Origin: a virus
DNA: 38,186 nt
IMG/VR virus record: IMGVR_UViG_3300020467_000015
Span: 1-38,186 of that record
Direction: 5' to 3' (one strand)
The translations under genes were made by a program, and so were the position numbers. The notes beneath the pieces are model-generated. The model had not been told where the DNA came from and made no database searches. It worked only from the letters and a program-made list of their open reading frames with translations. Shown here piece by piece: positions 7,401 through 16,256 of this stretch (positions within the stretch are counted from its first letter, which is position 1; each line of letters starts with the position of its first letter).

Positions 7401-10400
7401 TTTGTGATTAGGTGATGCTAATCTAAATCTCAAATCTACACCTTGACTTGCATTTTGTGTTGATACTGCTAATCCTCTAACTGTTTCACCTATTTGGAAA
7501 GCACCTTGTATTGGTGTTACCTCTAATAATTTTGGTATTGTGCGAATATTATTTTCTATCATATCCTCACCAGCAAATGAGTTGAAGTGTTGCGTACCTG
7601 GTTTCAATCGAGAGCCTGTGAACGCAATGTTCTGCTCTCTCATGTTTGGAATAGCTTCTTCGTTGACTATAATATCATTTGAGAATCCAACACCATCGTC
7701 CTGTACTTCAAATACTCTTTCTGTGAATATATCTGATTCGGGATTTAGAGTCAAATTACCACCCCAATTTCTTTCCATATATGGGTTGATATTTTCTACT
7801 CTTGTAGCAAAAGGTTGCTCTCTATCCAACACCTCAGTGTAATTCAAAGTGACAAGATCACCTGTTTTTTTGATATTAGGTGAATTTAGGTCTGTGGCAT
7901 ATCTGGGATCGACTGATAGATCTGGAGTGCCATTAGTACCCACAACACTAGCAGAACCGATAAGCAAATCAATACTGTCTGTGTGCTTTCTAGAAACGAG
8001 TTTTCCTTCATTGATATCGTACTTTAGAAATGGTACAGTTTTGTCAGCAACATCAAAGTTATTGAATGGATCAACTACAAATCCATTTTTGAATCTGTCT
8101 AATCCAGTGGTAGGATCAGTAATTACAAGACTCTCTGTTTTAGATTCAAGTAATGATAGAGATGTTATCTCTTCTAAACTTTCTATTCTATCTTCAAGGA
8201 CACCAATGTCCTTCATTGTAAATCGTTTGTTACCACGGAAAGTGATTGTTACCTCTCTCTTCGCATCATATACATACGGTTTATATTCTATCTTGGCAAG
8301 TTCAAACGATTCAGATATACCTTCTGGTTCTACTGGTTTTACAGCAGGGGTTCCCTGCTTTACAGTAAACGTAGAGTCTCTGTTGATGAACAATCTATCT
8401 ATTCTACCAAGGTAATGTTTGTAATCAAACGTAAGATTTTCATTAGAAACTAAAACACTAGGTGATTGTCCACCACCACTGAAATCTCTTGAATCAAATT
8501 CAAATGGTGATCTAGTACCAGAGTATGCTGCTACTCTTGGTCTAAGATCAATTACATCTGTATTTCTTATATTATCAAAAGCAGGTACATTATCAAAATT
8601 TGTATAACTGTTGGCTGTAATTATGTCACCAGAATCTTCTGAGTTTATAACATAATGATCGAAGTAAATTTTCAACTGACCTTGTGGTTCAGGGAATCCT
8701 TGTTTACGAACAATTCTACCATAATCATAGAACTCTGCTCTTTGCCCTGTGTCAAGAACGAAGTTACGTCTGATATTAGGATCTCCTGTATTGACATCAG
8801 ATAATATTGCTTTGACACCACTTTCTTGGAATGTCACCTCTTCACCTTCTTTGAAGGCACTAGAATTTTTGAATATTACATCTACCTTGGTTGTGCTATT
8901 TCTTCCTAATACCATAGCAGCAGCACCAGAACTCTTACCAACACCAATCTCACCGACTATCACGTCAGTATTGTTTCCATTAGGTCCGTTGTAAGAACCT
9001 AAAGTTAGATTAGGAATAGATGGTGCTCCTGTGCCTGATGATTCAAACACTGCAGCAACTGATACAACATCAGGAACGTCTAAAGATACTTCTCTATCCT
9101 GTACTCTCTTACCAAATACCTCGCTCGGTGTCAATCCATCAGTTATACCTGTAGTAACACCTGAGTTTGATCTACTTGACCCGTTGACAACAAGAGTTGC
9201 ATTTCTTGTAAGTGTCTTTTGTTTTGATTTAACTTTAGATCTTTGTTGTGTACTATGCACCACAACATTACTTGACTGAGATGCAGTCAATCCTGATATT
9301 GTGACACCTTTACCACCACCTGTCAATATAACTTGATCAGATGTCAGTGCTTGTATAGATCCATCAGTGTATATTATTGTATATCTTTCTTCATCAAAAG
9401 GTGCATATACTAAATCTGTGCCTGTCAAAGATGGTAAATCCATTTGACCATTTCCATCTGTACTTTGACCTGTATTCTCAACTCTTACTTGTAGAAGAGA
9501 GTCAGTGAGATCTAGTGATTCTATATTAGTGTTTGGTAATTCTGCATATAAGAATCCACTTGTAGAACCTCGTAGTTTACCTGCTACAATTTTGAGGTCA
9601 CTTACAGTTGTAGTAGAACTAGGTAGTGACTTATGACATATACCTGAAATTGTATTTGGTGCTGCTACTACAGTTATATTATTGTTAGGAGGACTGACTG
9701 CAGTTACAACGTTGTATGTTACATCAGTTTGTCCACCACGTTTATATGCAATGACATCACCGATCTTGAAGTTCCTCACCCATCCAGTTGTACCACTGGT
9801 AATTACACCACCACTTGTGATACTAAATGATCTACCTGTAAAATCTTTTTTTGTTTCAAGCAGAACATCAGCAGAGAATGTTCTACTTGCTGCTGTTGAC
9901 CTAATTGATTTGACATCACTTAGATCAAACTCTGAAATTGCATTTATTACTCTACCATTTAAATCACCATTTATTATTATCTGTTCGCCTGTCACAAATT
10001 GACCAGACACCTGACTCAATACTATTGTTGTAGAGTTAGATACTGCAGTTTTCAGGAATCCTCTTGCACCACTTCTCTTACCTTCTATTGCAGCAGGTAA
10101 TGCTATTGTGTGTGCTTGGTTGACTGTAAGAGATGTATCTGTTTGTATATCAAATAAGAATATCTCAAATACACTGGTATTGTCAACATAGCCTGCATTT
10201 TGGAGTTTGTAGTCATAGACTCTTGCCCTTCCAATACTATCGCCAGCTGCTGTAGACTTTGTGGAGCCTAATCTGGCACTTCTCAAATCTACATAATCAG
10301 ATGTAGCAGCAGATAACTTGATCTGTGCTGCGTTCAAAACATTGTTCAATCTTAGTTTGTTTCCAGCTTCAAAAGGAACAGCAGAGGATTCAACCAGTCT

Positions 10401-11543
10401 AGTTGTTCTTGGTTTTTGTACGTCAATATAATTGGAACCAACTGAACTGGTCTCATATCCCTTGACGTACGCTTTACCAGGACCTACTCTTATGTTCAAT
10501 AGATCTTTAGATGGTGTATTTCCTTCGTCTGTTTTATTTTCTGGGAAGAATGTTCCAAACACTGAGTGTCTATCATTCAAACATTCTTTTGCTTCTAAAT
10601 CAAACTTTCTAACATAATAATCACCACTCTCATCATATGTTCTTCTTGCAAATTCTTTCGCTATCTCATTGTATAGCGTTGTTTCTATAATTTTTTTGCT
10701 TGCACCTGTTTTAAGACGTTGTAACTCGATGAAAGATTCATCTTGAAAGTCAGTTAGTTCTTTCTTAGTAAGTGATAAACTAATCTTGAGTCTATCAGCA
10801 CCAGGAGCAGTGTAATTGGAGAATCCAGCAGCATTATCAAATAAACTGTTATCATCAACAGCAGTAACAATCTCTTCTTTAACCTCGAATCCTACCCTGT
10901 ATGATGGTACGTTTGAATACTGATCAAGGATAATTGTTTCAGGGTTGACCTCTATAAAAACACCTCTGGCAAAGAATACACCTCTTGTAATCGAAAATGC
11001 AGATCCAATTGATGTGGCACCTGAATTTATAGCAGTGGCAAAATCAGATCCATTCGATATAGTTGTTGTACCATAAGTAATGTCTGCAAGTGTTGTTAGA
11101 GTTTCACCGTCTGTAAATTGTTCAGACAAATAATCATCAGAACTCTTCTCGTACTTGACAAATAATGTTGTATTACTTGTAACAGAGTTGGTTGATGATA
11201 ATACTTTGACAACCTTTGCTGTGATACCAGATGTTTTACCTTTTATAGTTACACCAACTAATTTGTCATAATACAATTCTACTGGAACACCAAAAAATGT
11301 AGATTCTATTTTGACAGATGTATACTGGTTATCATATCTGAACACACCAGGAATCACCATTGATCCCTCTTTGAAGAAGTGTTTACCCATCTTCTCAACC
11401 TGTCCTTGTAGGATGGATTGTAGGGTAGTTAGTTCTCTTGCCTGTATTGGACTGCCAGGTTTGAATAAGACTCGATTGAAATTCTTCGACGAGTCGAAAT
11501 CATCAAAATATGGACTGACGTTTAGGTTGGTGTTCTGTGGCAT
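4500..11543 (-). CDS. Giant virion structural protein, DUF4815-type
   Basis: A 2347-residue protein. The N-terminus (NLNVSPYFDDFDSSKNFNRV, then a PIQARELTTLQSILQGQ segment at about 32-48) has the signature of DUF4815-type phage proteins, a family of large tail or baseplate proteins in cyanophages. The middle is beta-rich. Residues about 1530-1715 carry an NITNITQNITNIQN heptad-like stretch, then DDPLAQTFQV and a lectin-like or jelly-roll-like segment. Residues about 1790-1870 have G-x-G-Y repeats (AGTGYENG, GTGYQVGD) also found in gp8 and the two other giant proteins here. No signal peptide or protease motif was seen. It starts 4 bases after gp8 and is likely expressed late with it. It may form a long peripheral baseplate or fibre structure. 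Confidence 0.85.
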   Translation of the reverse strand: MPQNTNLNVSPYFDDFDSSKNFNRVLFKPGSPIQARELTTLQSILQGQVEKMGKHFFKEGSMVIPGVFRYDNQYTSVKIESTFFGVPVELYYDKLVGVTIKGKTSGITAKVVKVLSSTNSVTSNTTLFVKYEKSSDDYLSEQFTDGETLTTLADITYGTTTISNGSDFATAINSGATSIGSAFSITRGVFFARGVFIEVNPETIILDQYSNVPSYRVGFEVKEEIVTAVDDNSLFDNAAGFSNYTAPGADRLKISLSLTKKELTDFQDESFIELQRLKTGASKKIIETTLYNEIAKEFARRTYDESGDYYVRKFDLEAKECLNDRHSVFGTFFPENKTDEGNTPSKDLLNIRVGPGKAYVKGYETSSVGSNYIDVQKPRTTRLVESSAVPFEAGNKLRLNNVLNAAQIKLSAATSDYVDLRSARLGSTKSTAAGDSIGRARVYDYKLQNAGYVDNTSVFEIFLFDIQTDTSLTVNQAHTIALPAAIEGKRSGARGFLKTAVSNSTTIVLSQVSGQFVTGEQIIINGDLNGRVINAISEFDLSDVKSIRSTAASRTFSADVLLETKKDFTGRSFSITSGGVITSGTTGWVRNFKIGDVIAYKRGGQTDVTYNVVTAVSPPNNNITVVAAPNTISGICHKSLPSSTTTVSDLKIVAGKLRGSTSGFLYAELPNTNIESLDLTDSLLQVRVENTGQSTDGNGQMDLPSLTGTDLVYAPFDEERYTIIYTDGSIQALTSDQVILTGGGKGVTISGLTASQSSNVVVHSTQQRSKVKSKQKTLTRNATLVVNGSSRSNSGVTTGITDGLTPSEVFGKRVQDREVSLDVPDVVSVAAVFESSGTGAPSIPNLTLGSYNGPNGNNTDVIVGEIGVGKSSGAAAMVLGRNSTTKVDVIFKNSSAFKEGEEVTFQESGVKAILSDVNTGDPNIRRNFVLDTGQRAEFYDYGRIVRKQGFPEPQGQLKIYFDHYVINSEDSGDIITANSYTNFDNVPAFDNIRNTDVIDLRPRVAAYSGTRSPFEFDSRDFSGGGQSPSVLVSNENLTFDYKHYLGRIDRLFINRDSTFTVKQGTPAVKPVEPEGISESFELAKIEYKPYVYDAKREVTITFRGNKRFTMKDIGVLEDRIESLEEITSLSLLESKTESLVITDPTTGLDRFKNGFVVDPFNNFDVADKTVPFLKYDINEGKLVSRKHTDSIDLLIGSASVVGTNGTPDLSVDPRYATDLNSPNIKKTGDLVTLNYTEVLDREQPFATRVENINPYMERNWGGNLTLNPESDIFTERVFEVQDDGVGFSNDIIVNEEAIPNMREQNIAFTGSRLKPGTQHFNSFAGEDMIENNIRTIPKLLEVTPIQGAFQIGETVRGLAVSTQNASQGVDLRFRLASPNHKDGPFNNPSITFVVNPYAPNVGLSSAYSETTTVLNIDIQSLNQKSDGNFFGFASVGMYLVGETSGAEAIITNIRLITDNLGAVLGSYYIPPNRFENGTNTALLSSLRPQDNYPGLNFSRAAADHFSEGTLITNTTLERTEPAPPVIPAPITFNITNITQNITNIQNTIVQRWIEEDDDPLAQTFQVEENPGIFMTSVDFYFATKSETIPIDVRVVDVVNGYPSRSIVKNGQVILNPDQVNVSADATVPTTFTFPSPIYLPRGEYAFVIVTATSEYNQWICQVGETEISTADNTELGQVIVTKQPSLGSLFKGQTAGTWTPSQLEDMKYYARKAKFVTNPGTVRLYNPQLSTFDTRNNLPENPIETYSKRVTVGLGSAIATNGADVGSVITQTSNSTARGVVAEKLSHLDAAALTLTNAGTGYENGMYNTADLVTLTGSGSGAKADITVVGGVAVGATVISSHTGTGYQVGDTVTAALGLKGLGQNLTLTVGVTTGTNALVLTNNTGTFDTTNTIISGGTTLPNIIPTTVTTNTDKYDGSHFKVIHPNHGHHATNNTVSIDGITGDSVPTKTTVAYGVSATSVVSVASSTGFNFFEGVQVSASNPGFALIGDEVIQYTSVGTNQLSGTITRGNDSTFARTYPIGTPVQKYELSGVSLRKINTQHSLNSVTSSIEDKVTLDSYHVKITGSVLFDKDKPGGGTRGKASKNIQFESITPNIAHSVPKGTGINATLRTTTATSISGGETSFQDKGYEPISLVNQTDFLEPRMVASKVNETAQLGSLPGEKSLTLDMELSSNNEDVSPVVDVFKSSILTSTSRINSPIGDYATSNKANNVDDPHDNLYLTKVIKLENPATSLKVLFAAFRPPASDIRVLYRLFRADSDSIDKVFELMPGFDNLDAAGFVIESKNNSGRPDRNIVPSLENQFIEYEYTVDDLPPFSGFQIKVDIASTNQAQDPELLDFRAIAVA

Positions 11544-11547
11544 CTTA

Positions 11548-13086
11548 TCAGAATTCTAAGATAATTTTAATATCTTCACGTTGGTTAGTTGCTCTGGTCA
11601 CTTCTGGTCTTTGATCAATGTAGATCATGTTACCAGAGTATTTTTTGATCTCTGGATTTGCAAGTCCACTGTTATATGTCTGACCAAAATAATATGTTCT
11701 TGAGTTCACTGTAGTGGAGACTCCTGTAAAACCTGTATCTATTGATAAGGTTTCTGTACCTCCTGTGGTTTTGACGATTAAATTCGTAGTACCACCAGTT
11801 GCAGGTGTTGCAGTAAATCTATTTAGTTTGTATCCGTAGGTGGGTTTATTGCCTGAGGAGTCATTGATAGCAACGGATCTGTCTTGCCAATATTGTAGGG
11901 ATTTAGTCACAGGGTCATATCCTATGATTTTACCTATCGCAGTAGATCCCACGCCCACAGTTTGAGTTACATCACCATCTACCTGCACCGTCATACTTGT
12001 GGTTGCAGCACCAGCGAGTCTCAAACCATATACTCCTGATGCAGAGGATGCAGTAAGAAGATTAGTGCTACCAAATTGTTGTGGATTTTCTATGATACCA
12101 ATGCGAGCAAATTGGTTACCTGTTGGAAAATCAGGGTTAGTAACATCACTATTTTCTATTCTAGAATATACAAGAACTTTATTTGCACCAAGTTCTCTGT
12201 ATATGTCAGCACCGTGACCGCCAGGTGGAGGAACGATGACAGAGAAAGATGCACCACTACCAGTTACAACATCATCAAGATCTAAAGTGGCAAATGAATA
12301 TCCACTACCACCATTAGTCACCTGCACAGCAGAGGGTTTACCATTAATAAATGTCACAGATGCCAGCCCATCTGATCCATCACCCCTTATCGGCACTGCA
12401 TTCTTAGTGCCATTAAATTGATATGATGCGTTAGTGACATCCTCAATTACAACAGTCTCAATCTTACCATCTACTGCAGAATTCCTTACATCTGCAACAG
12501 CACTATTGGTTGCCCAATCTGCTGGTACAGGTATGTACTCCGCACTGTCAAATTTTATAATATCACTTGGTTTTATAGTATAAAGATACTTCCAAATATA
12601 TCCATCACTCTCAAGTCTTGGTTGCAAGTCAGTGTGAGTTGGTTCTTCTAGTGATATAACACCTGCACCACTATTCGATGGTAGAGCACCATTGTATATA
12701 CACTCATATACTCTGAAATCAGAGTTCATCGCATAGTAGTTTGTATTATACAAACTTGTTGAACTTGTCTGTGGACTTAATTTATTAATACTATAATCTG
12801 GACGATACATCTCATATATCGTTCCACTTGTCCATGAGATTTTTTTTATTACCCTCAATACGTCGCTTGAGGTTATTTTCTTGGCAGAAATTAGAGTGTC
12901 GTAAATGTTATCATGTTCATCAAAGTTATCAATAGGTGATGGAGTATTTGTATTCCAATCAGACGCTACTGAAGTTGCATTTGGTAGACCTATGAAAACA
13001 TAATAACTGTTGTCAGTCGTCGAAATTCCACTAACGAAATTCGTCGCATTTAAAACTCTTATCTGGTCGGTGATGACTGCTGGCAT
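11548..13086 (-). CDS. gp8: Baseplate wedge protein gp8
   Basis: A 512-residue homologue of T4 gp8, the wedge component that joins gp7, gp10 and gp6 in the baseplate arm. The N-terminal half is diagnostic: ITDQIRVLNATNFV at 5-18, YYVFIGLPNAT at 28-38, W near 44, then IYEMYRPDYS and a DGYIWKYLYTI segment at about 180-190, typical of phage gp8 proteins. It is longer than T4 gp8 (334 residues). The extra C-terminal sequence includes a G-x-G-Y beta module (GGSGYSFATLDL followed by GSGASFSVIV, about 250-285) shared with neighbouring giant proteins. A late-promoter-like CATAAATA lies upstream, and the next gene starts 4 bases after its stop. Confidence 0.88.
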   Translation of the reverse strand: MPAVITDQIRVLNATNFVSGISTTDNSYYVFIGLPNATSVASDWNTNTPSPIDNFDEHDNIYDTLISAKKITSSDVLRVIKKISWTSGTIYEMYRPDYSINKLSPQTSSTSLYNTNYYAMNSDFRVYECIYNGALPSNSGAGVISLEEPTHTDLQPRLESDGYIWKYLYTIKPSDIIKFDSAEYIPVPADWATNSAVADVRNSAVDGKIETVVIEDVTNASYQFNGTKNAVPIRGDGSDGLASVTFINGKPSAVQVTNGGSGYSFATLDLDDVVTGSGASFSVIVPPPGGHGADIYRELGANKVLVYSRIENSDVTNPDFPTGNQFARIGIIENPQQFGSTNLLTASSASGVYGLRLAGAATTSMTVQVDGDVTQTVGVGSTAIGKIIGYDPVTKSLQYWQDRSVAINDSSGNKPTYGYKLNRFTATPATGGTTNLIVKTTGGTETLSIDTGFTGVSTTVNSRTYYFGQTYNSGLANPEIKKYSGNMIYIDQRPEVTRATNQREDIKIILEF

Positions 13087-13118
13087 TATTTTTGCAAACT
13101 ATTTTAGTTCGTAATTGT

Positions 13119-13126
13119 TATTTATG
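13119..13126 (-). promoter_or_regulatory. Possible T4-type late promoter of gp8
   Basis: The minus strand reads CATAAATA, one mismatch from TATAAATA, 32 bases before the gp8 ATG in the only sizeable gap (35 bases) of the baseplate block. It overlaps the stop codon of the 1044-residue gene. Confidence 0.5.
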
Positions 13127-16100
13127 TGTAATCTAGTGACAATTTCGTTGTCCTTTGAATTTGAGGAGCTGTTGATAATCCTGTAAGTCCATTCAATGCG
13201 TTCACAGTATACGCTAAACCCACAGCTCCTGTTGTAAATTTGGCGTAAGAATATGCACCATAGTAATTACCTGCACCTGAACTAAGTCCAGTTACACTAA
13301 CCCCATGATTCGCTGAAATCTCTGTGTGCACCCTCATAGTTTGTCCTGATCCAACCCTTGTGATATGACTCACTTGGTATACACCATCAAGACAAATCGT
13401 GCTCATCCCGACGACTGCTGATCCATTTGATGTCCTCGCTGTGACACCATTTCCAATATTAGATCTACTGATGACAAAATAATCACCAGTTCCTATTCCA
13501 GTTTCTGTGAATCCACCAAAATCATTATCTCTTAGCACAGAGTTAGATGGAATAGAAAACTCAAATTGTATACCTTTTGTGGTAGATCCAATACCAACTA
13601 TGACTCCTTGATCACCCTCCATCGACACACCAGAAATCGATTTGTATGGATTGGTAAAGGTGGTCGTTCCAAATCCACTATTATCTTTATCAGTATCGAC
13701 AATCTTTACACCAAAACTAGAGGTGTTGGGGTCTTCAGTTTTTGTAAACCCAATAATACCTGATTGTCCATACACTACTGTGTCTGTGGTAGCAACATCA
13801 GCTATGATTCTAGTTGCAGGGAAAATTTGACCTGCATATAATCCTCTCGCCTTACTTACTTTAGAACCATCTACAATTTTATCATGTGATTGTTTTCTCC
13901 ATGTCACAGGTCTAAGAGGTGTTTTAGCAGCAGTAATCCCTTGACCTTTGTATATCGTAGTCTGTAATGTATCTCTTGAGACTGTTTCTCTGATTGTTCT
14001 TGGGTCTTGTGTAAGAACAGATCTGTCTGATGGTGGACTATTGACGGTAATGATGTCGCCCTTAGTGATTGTCTCTACTGCTTCTGCAGTTCCTATATCA
14101 GCATCAGTTCCACGATAGAATAACACTTGTAATGAAGAACCTAATGGTGGTGCTTCAGTAAATTTGATTTGTGTGCCACCAGTAAACCGATATGCTACAC
14201 CTGGTTTCTGCAACACATCATTTATGAATATGAGTAGCACATCATCAAGACTTATCGGACTACCTGCTTGTGTTTCTATACTGATTGGTGTATTGTCTTC
14301 GGTGATTGTAAATTGAGTTTTACTGCCATTGAACTCGTCAGAGAAATCATCTAATATCTGGAACTTACCTAACACCCAACCAGAGAATTTATCATCACTG
14401 GTCTCAGTCACAGTAAAGGTGGCAGGTTGGAAATTAGTGCCAGCACTAAAGTTTGTAGGTATACCTGCTACAGTAAGTTGTTCACCCACAGTAAAACCAT
14501 ATCCTGTATTTGTAATCTCTGTCTGGGATATACTGTCCCCTATACCAATCTTGATTGATACAGATGCACCAATACCAGTATTAGCACTGATAAGTTTTAT
14601 ATCATCATAACCATATGGAGAGTCAAATTCTAATAATGGTACGCTAGTGTAAGTGTAACCTACACCAGGTGTGCCATCCATGAATACTTTCTTGATCCTA
14701 CCATCTTGCACAGAGAATGTACCTGCTGCTGCAGTTGTTGGATTACCACCTATGACCCTGACTTTGAATTGTGTTTGGTCACTTCTATAACCTGAACCTG
14801 TGTATCCAATTGCCACAGTTATAGTACCAAAACCAGAGACCACAGCAGTTCCATAACCTGCTTTTATTTGCTGATATCCGAATCCTTGTGTATTACCAAG
14901 ACCAGATATGATACCTTTTCTAGGTAATCTATTTGCGTTTACATCAGAGGTGCTATAAGTCTCTGTCAATCCTGATATGTTATTCCCAGTAAATGTAATT
15001 GAAGTGGCACCACCAACCTCGTTATAATTGTAGTCAGTATCAGGTTTTTGAAATGTGTTGTTGAGTAGAATCACACCAAAGTCAGTGTTGATACCTGTTA
15101 TATTACTACCACCAGATTGCATGGTAAATGTTTTAGCGATACCAGTGAATCCAGATGAGATATCATCTAAGAGGAAATTACCTGAATAATCTGACCTTAT
15201 GAATGATCTACCCTGAAATTCAGATCCCTCCACGACATCAGCAACAAGAAGATTATGAGTACCTATCCCTGCTGATGTAAGTGTTATACCAACACCTGTG
15301 AGTGCATCACCTTGAGTCTGTGCAAATGAAAAATTATTAGTAGCATTCTTGATAATAAAATAATCTCTATTTCCTGTCAGTGGTGCAGGTGGGGTGATTG
15401 ATCTTAGTTTGACTTTAGTACCAGTGTCAAATATTTCTGTCAATGCAGTAAATACGCTTGCTCCTACATCAATTGATGCTGATGATACACCTATCTTCTG
15501 TCTAGTTCCTCCAAATGGAACATCAGCAAAATGTATTTTATCTTGTCTGATATTATAATCACCTTCTAATAATGTTACTGTTGCATTTCCTGAATGTGGT
15601 TCTTCAAATGTACCCATCCATGCCCTATCTAACAATACATTATTAGACATTGTACCAAAACCTATAACTTGAATTCTAAGTATCTCATTACCTATTTGCA
15701 CCAAGTCATATTGACTAAAACCCCTTATGTCAGCGAATCTTACCTCACGATTCAACATCGTGTTCTCTGTAGTTGTTGCTGTGCCAGTATTACTTAGAAG
15801 TGGTGATTGTATAACGTTGTCTATTGAAATTATGCACTTTGTATCAAGTTTCTTAGCAGTAAATCTATGTGTAGAACCCACACCCACGGTGGTCAATCCT
15901 ATAGGATCATTCGCTAAAGCTAATCCTTTAGAAGCAGCAAGTTTGAATCTATCTTCATCTACTTTGATTACAAATACTGTAGAAGGTAGAGAAGTGTCGG
16001 CACCTATACCACTACTGGTGTGATCTATACCAATAGCAGTGTTTCCTGTTGCATCATATGTCAATTCCTCACCAGTAACATAAAAATGATTCTTGATAAC

Positions 16101-16256
16101 AAAAGTATTCAATCCAAGTAAAACATTTGTACTAGATGCACCATCAAACTCATGAGAGAAAATAGGATCACCCTTGTGTGTAAGGCTGAATGACCTTTGA
16201 AAACTCTCACTTTCAGTATTGAATTGTTTATTGAGTGACCCTAATTGAAATGACAT
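13122..16256 (-). CDS. Large virion structural protein of the baseplate block
   Basis: A 1044-residue protein rich in G, T, S, F and I with no enzyme motif. Two copies of a repeated module are visible: a strand-turn with (V/G)xGxE/KxxYD, then YF(V/I)IKxDxxxFxL, then GxGxTHxF. They lie at residues 44-136 and about 259-337. The same module occurs at least four times in the 2758-residue protein. G-x-G-Y beta repeats (YTGSGYRSD, PGVGYTYTSVP, NTGYGFTVGE) fill about 470-620. The start at 16256 overlaps the upstream stop by one base (TAATG). Its position between the gp7-position protein and gp8 suggests a baseplate wedge or peripheral role; I cannot tie it to a T4 gene by motif. Confidence 0.8.
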   Translation of the reverse strand: MSFQLGSLNKQFNTESESFQRSFSLTHKGDPIFSHEFDGASSTNVLLGLNTFVIKNHFYVTGEELTYDATGNTAIGIDHTSSGIGADTSLPSTVFVIKVDEDRFKLAASKGLALANDPIGLTTVGVGSTHRFTAKKLDTKCIISIDNVIQSPLLSNTGTATTTENTMLNREVRFADIRGFSQYDLVQIGNEILRIQVIGFGTMSNNVLLDRAWMGTFEEPHSGNATVTLLEGDYNIRQDKIHFADVPFGGTRQKIGVSSASIDVGASVFTALTEIFDTGTKVKLRSITPPAPLTGNRDYFIIKNATNNFSFAQTQGDALTGVGITLTSAGIGTHNLLVADVVEGSEFQGRSFIRSDYSGNFLLDDISSGFTGIAKTFTMQSGGSNITGINTDFGVILLNNTFQKPDTDYNYNEVGGATSITFTGNNISGLTETYSTSDVNANRLPRKGIISGLGNTQGFGYQQIKAGYGTAVVSGFGTITVAIGYTGSGYRSDQTQFKVRVIGGNPTTAAAGTFSVQDGRIKKVFMDGTPGVGYTYTSVPLLEFDSPYGYDDIKLISANTGIGASVSIKIGIGDSISQTEITNTGYGFTVGEQLTVAGIPTNFSAGTNFQPATFTVTETSDDKFSGWVLGKFQILDDFSDEFNGSKTQFTITEDNTPISIETQAGSPISLDDVLLIFINDVLQKPGVAYRFTGGTQIKFTEAPPLGSSLQVLFYRGTDADIGTAEAVETITKGDIITVNSPPSDRSVLTQDPRTIRETVSRDTLQTTIYKGQGITAAKTPLRPVTWRKQSHDKIVDGSKVSKARGLYAGQIFPATRIIADVATTDTVVYGQSGIIGFTKTEDPNTSSFGVKIVDTDKDNSGFGTTTFTNPYKSISGVSMEGDQGVIVGIGSTTKGIQFEFSIPSNSVLRDNDFGGFTETGIGTGDYFVISRSNIGNGVTARTSNGSAVVGMSTICLDGVYQVSHITRVGSGQTMRVHTEISANHGVSVTGLSSGAGNYYGAYSYAKFTTGAVGLAYTVNALNGLTGLSTAPQIQRTTKLSLDYT

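Noticed and set aside
7540-8415. Two long plus-strand frames (100 and 188 codons) within the DUF4815-type gene
   Set aside because: They are antisense shadows of a continuous, well-formed coding frame on the other strand; they have no ribosome-binding site, and their S/T/L/P-rich composition is what the reverse complement of this gene would give. The other plus-strand frames between 1455 and 30977 were rejected for the same reason.
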